Source: Sapria himalayana (taxonomy: Eukaryota > Streptophyta > Magnoliopsida > Malpighiales > Rafflesiaceae). Taken from it: a DNA stretch of 64,000 nt. This document shows positions 61,743 to 64,000 of this stretch, in pieces; positions within the stretch are counted from its first letter, which is position 1, and every line of letters starts with the position of its first letter. The notes below the pieces were generated by a model that had not been told where the DNA came from, made no database searches, and was given only the letters and a program-made list of their open reading frames with translations. Both the position numbers and the translations under genes were made by a program. The stretch is taken from the NCBI GenBank assembly GCA_029783825.1, contig JAREIK010012336.1, positions 22,959-86,958 on the forward strand. The letters are read 5' to 3'.

Positions 61743-64000
61743 TTATATCATATAAATTCAATTTAAAAAATTTTAATGATATATAGTATAATAATGATCA
61801 AAAATTAAATTAATAAACTATTATTAATAATATAATTATTAATTAAAATATATTTACATAACACAAAATGATTCAAAATCAAATCAAAATATATTACTAA
61901 ATAATAATATTTAATTTTCAAATATTTCCTTCTTTTTATAAGCTTATATTTTTTATTAATTAAAAATTAATTATTTAAATAATATTTGTCTCACTCAAAA
62001 TTTTTATTGTAATTAATTTTTCTAAAAAATTAAACTATAAATATTTAAAATAAATATTTAAAATTATAATAAATAGAAATAAAAATGAGATTTATTATTT
62101 ATTAAGTATTATATAGCTGTTAAAAGGTTTAATTATTTAGGGGTTTCGGGGTCTATGAGCTTACTGATTTATGTAAGTAAGCATTTAATGATCTATATGT
62201 TTTATTTTAAAATGAAATAACAAAAAATTTATTTTTATTATTTTTTCTCATTTTTTAAGGTTATAACCTTTGAAAATATAATAATTTTTAATTTCTTTTA
62301 AAAAGTGAATACAATATATATTTATAATAATCATATTAATTATATATCATATAAATTCAATATAAAAAATTTTATTGATAGATATTTTAATAATTATCAA
62401 AAAATAAATTAAAAATCTATTATGAATAAGATTGATATTACTTAAAATATAATATCAAAACGTAAAATAATTCTAAAGCAAAACAAACAATATCACTAAA
62501 TAATAATTATTTGTTTTTAAATTTTTATGATTTTTATAAGCTTATCTATTTTTTGAAGAAAAATATTTTAATAAATTATATTTTTAACTCATAATTTATT
62601 TTAAAATTAATATATATATATATATAAAAAACTAAACAATCAAAATAAATTTTTTAAATTATAAAGAAAACGAATAAAAATTAGATTTATTAATTATTAT
62701 TTAGGGTATACCGGTTTAAAAATTATCTATATAGGGGTATAGGGATTTTGTAGTTTAGTGATTTAAGTGCTTAGGCATTTAGTGGTGTATAGGTTTTATT
62801 TAAACAATGAAATAACAAAAAAATTATTTTTTTTTATTTTTTGACAGTTTCAGATGTTATAATCTATAAAAATATAATAATTTTAATATTTTTTTCAAAG
62901 TGAATACTATATTTAGTTATAATAATATTTATATTTATATATCATATAAATTCAATATAAAAATTTTTATTGAAAAATATTATAATAATGATAAAAAAAT
63001 ACATTAATAAACTATAATTAAAAAGATAGATATCAATTAAAATATAATTAAAAAACATAAAATGATTCAGAAGCAAAGCAAAATATATTATTATATAATA
63101 ATTTTTTGTTTTGAAATTTTTTTTCTTTTAAAAATGGATCTATATTTTTTTGATGAAAAATAATTTATATAAATAATATTTGGGTAATTCTTAATTTATT
63201 TTGTTATTAATATTTATATAAAAAATAAACAAATAAATAATAAAAATAAATATTTAAAATTATAATGAAAACAAAATGAGATTTATTATTAATTATTTAG
63301 GGTATACCGGTTTAATTTAAATTAGATCTATCTCACTAATAATTTGTTTTGAAATTAATATTTCTATAAAATTAAACTGATAAATAATTAAAATAAAAAT
63401 TTAAAATTATACTGAATAAAAATTAAAATGAGATTTATGATTTATTATTAATGTACCAGTTTAATGGTTTTAACATTTAGGAGTTTAGAGATTTATCTTT
63501 TTAGGCATTTAGTAATTTATAGGTTTTATTTAAACAATAAAATAACAAAAAAAATTGTAATATTTTCTCATTTTCAGAGGTTATAACCTCTGAAAATATA
63601 ATAAAATTTAAGACTTTTGATATTTGAATACAATTTTTGTTATAATAATATTTATAATTATATATCATATAAATTCAATATAAACAATTTTATTGATATA
63701 TATATAATAATGATCAAAGATAAAATTAATAAACAATTAATAATAAGATAGATATTTATTAAAAAATATTTAGAAAACCCAAATTGATTCAAAATTAAAG
63801 TAAAATATATTACTAAATAATTATTTTTAATTTTTAAATTTTACTTCTTTAATAAGCGTATATATCTTTTTTATTAAATATAAATTATTTAAATTATATT
63901 TGTCGCACTCATAATTTATTTTGTAATAAATATTTATATAAAAATAAACTAATAAATAATTAAATTAAGGAATATTTAAAATCATAATAAAGAGAAATAA
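61743..64000 (-). repeat. AT-rich satellite block, reverse orientation (runs off the window)
   Basis: About four units match, in the same order and orientation, those at about 40090-42200. Shared details include 'GGTTTCGGGGTCTATGAGC'-type sequence near 62140, the perfect paired-variant palindrome at 63571-63596, and 'TTTAGAAAACCCAAATTGAT' near 63770. No gene is visible. Confidence 0.87.
63571..63596. repeat. Variant satellite palindrome with paired substitutions, second copy
   Basis: CAGAGGTTATAACCTCTG with 4 matched flanking bases on each side is the same compensated form of the dyad as at 41815-41840, in a homologous unit about 21.7 kb away. Confidence 0.9.

Noticed and set aside
1984..64000. 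CRISPR array or bacterial or organellar origin for the repeats
   Set aside because: Unit length, divergence, absence of short regular repeats with unique spacers, and plant-type hAT elements with introns all argue for nuclear plant satellite.

Overview
This window looks like nuclear, repeat-dense DNA from a flowering plant. The inference rests on the hAT transposases with a plant-type BED zinc finger and RNase-H fold (the RICESLEEPER-like kind), on plant-style GT-AG introns, and on degenerate plant telomere-like CCCTAAA motifs. I see no host gene, rRNA, tRNA or CRISPR array. By eye the sequence is extremely AT-rich outside a few inserted elements.

Most of the window is one diverged tandem repeat (satellite-like) with a unit of roughly 535-600 bp and some longer or shorter units. 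Each unit has a stretch of degenerate telomere-like motifs (around 'ACCACTAAATGCC ... CTCCTAAACCCC ... ACCGGTATACCC') and a dyad built on CAAAGGTTATAACCTTTG. I call the orientation with TAAACC/CTAAATGC on the + strand 'forward'. The array changes direction four times: reverse 1984-3655, forward 3656-36755, reverse 36756-60815, forward 60816-61742, reverse 61743-64000. Unit types recur in a fixed order, giving a higher-order repeat of about 13.3 kb. The long forward and reverse blocks form the two arms of a very large imperfect inverted repeat.

Inserted in the array are: (1) two copies of one hAT family (here hAT-A). One is the 3' part of an element at 1-1983 on the + strand. The other is a complete 3.6 kb element at 19994-23603 with its gene on the minus strand, an 8-bp target duplication and a dead transposase. 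(2) One complete element of a second hAT family (hAT-B, 31437-36192, 4.8 kb) with matched ends and target duplication. Its transposase gene is nearly intact, spoiled by one apparent single-base frameshift. (3) Three copies of an unidentified, more GC-balanced segment (here segment A): 5854-8336 (+), a 5'-truncated copy at 13764-14646 (+), and an inverted copy at 54991-57428. The first and third sit at mirror-image places in the inverted repeat, so they were probably copied along with the satellite.

The only recognisable proteins are hAT transposases. The short reading frames in the satellite recur because the unit recurs and are not genes. The most interesting feature is the architecture: a telomere-motif-bearing satellite with a conserved dyad, a long higher-order period and repeated inversions. 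That would fit a pericentromeric or other heterochromatic block, but this cannot be decided from the window alone.
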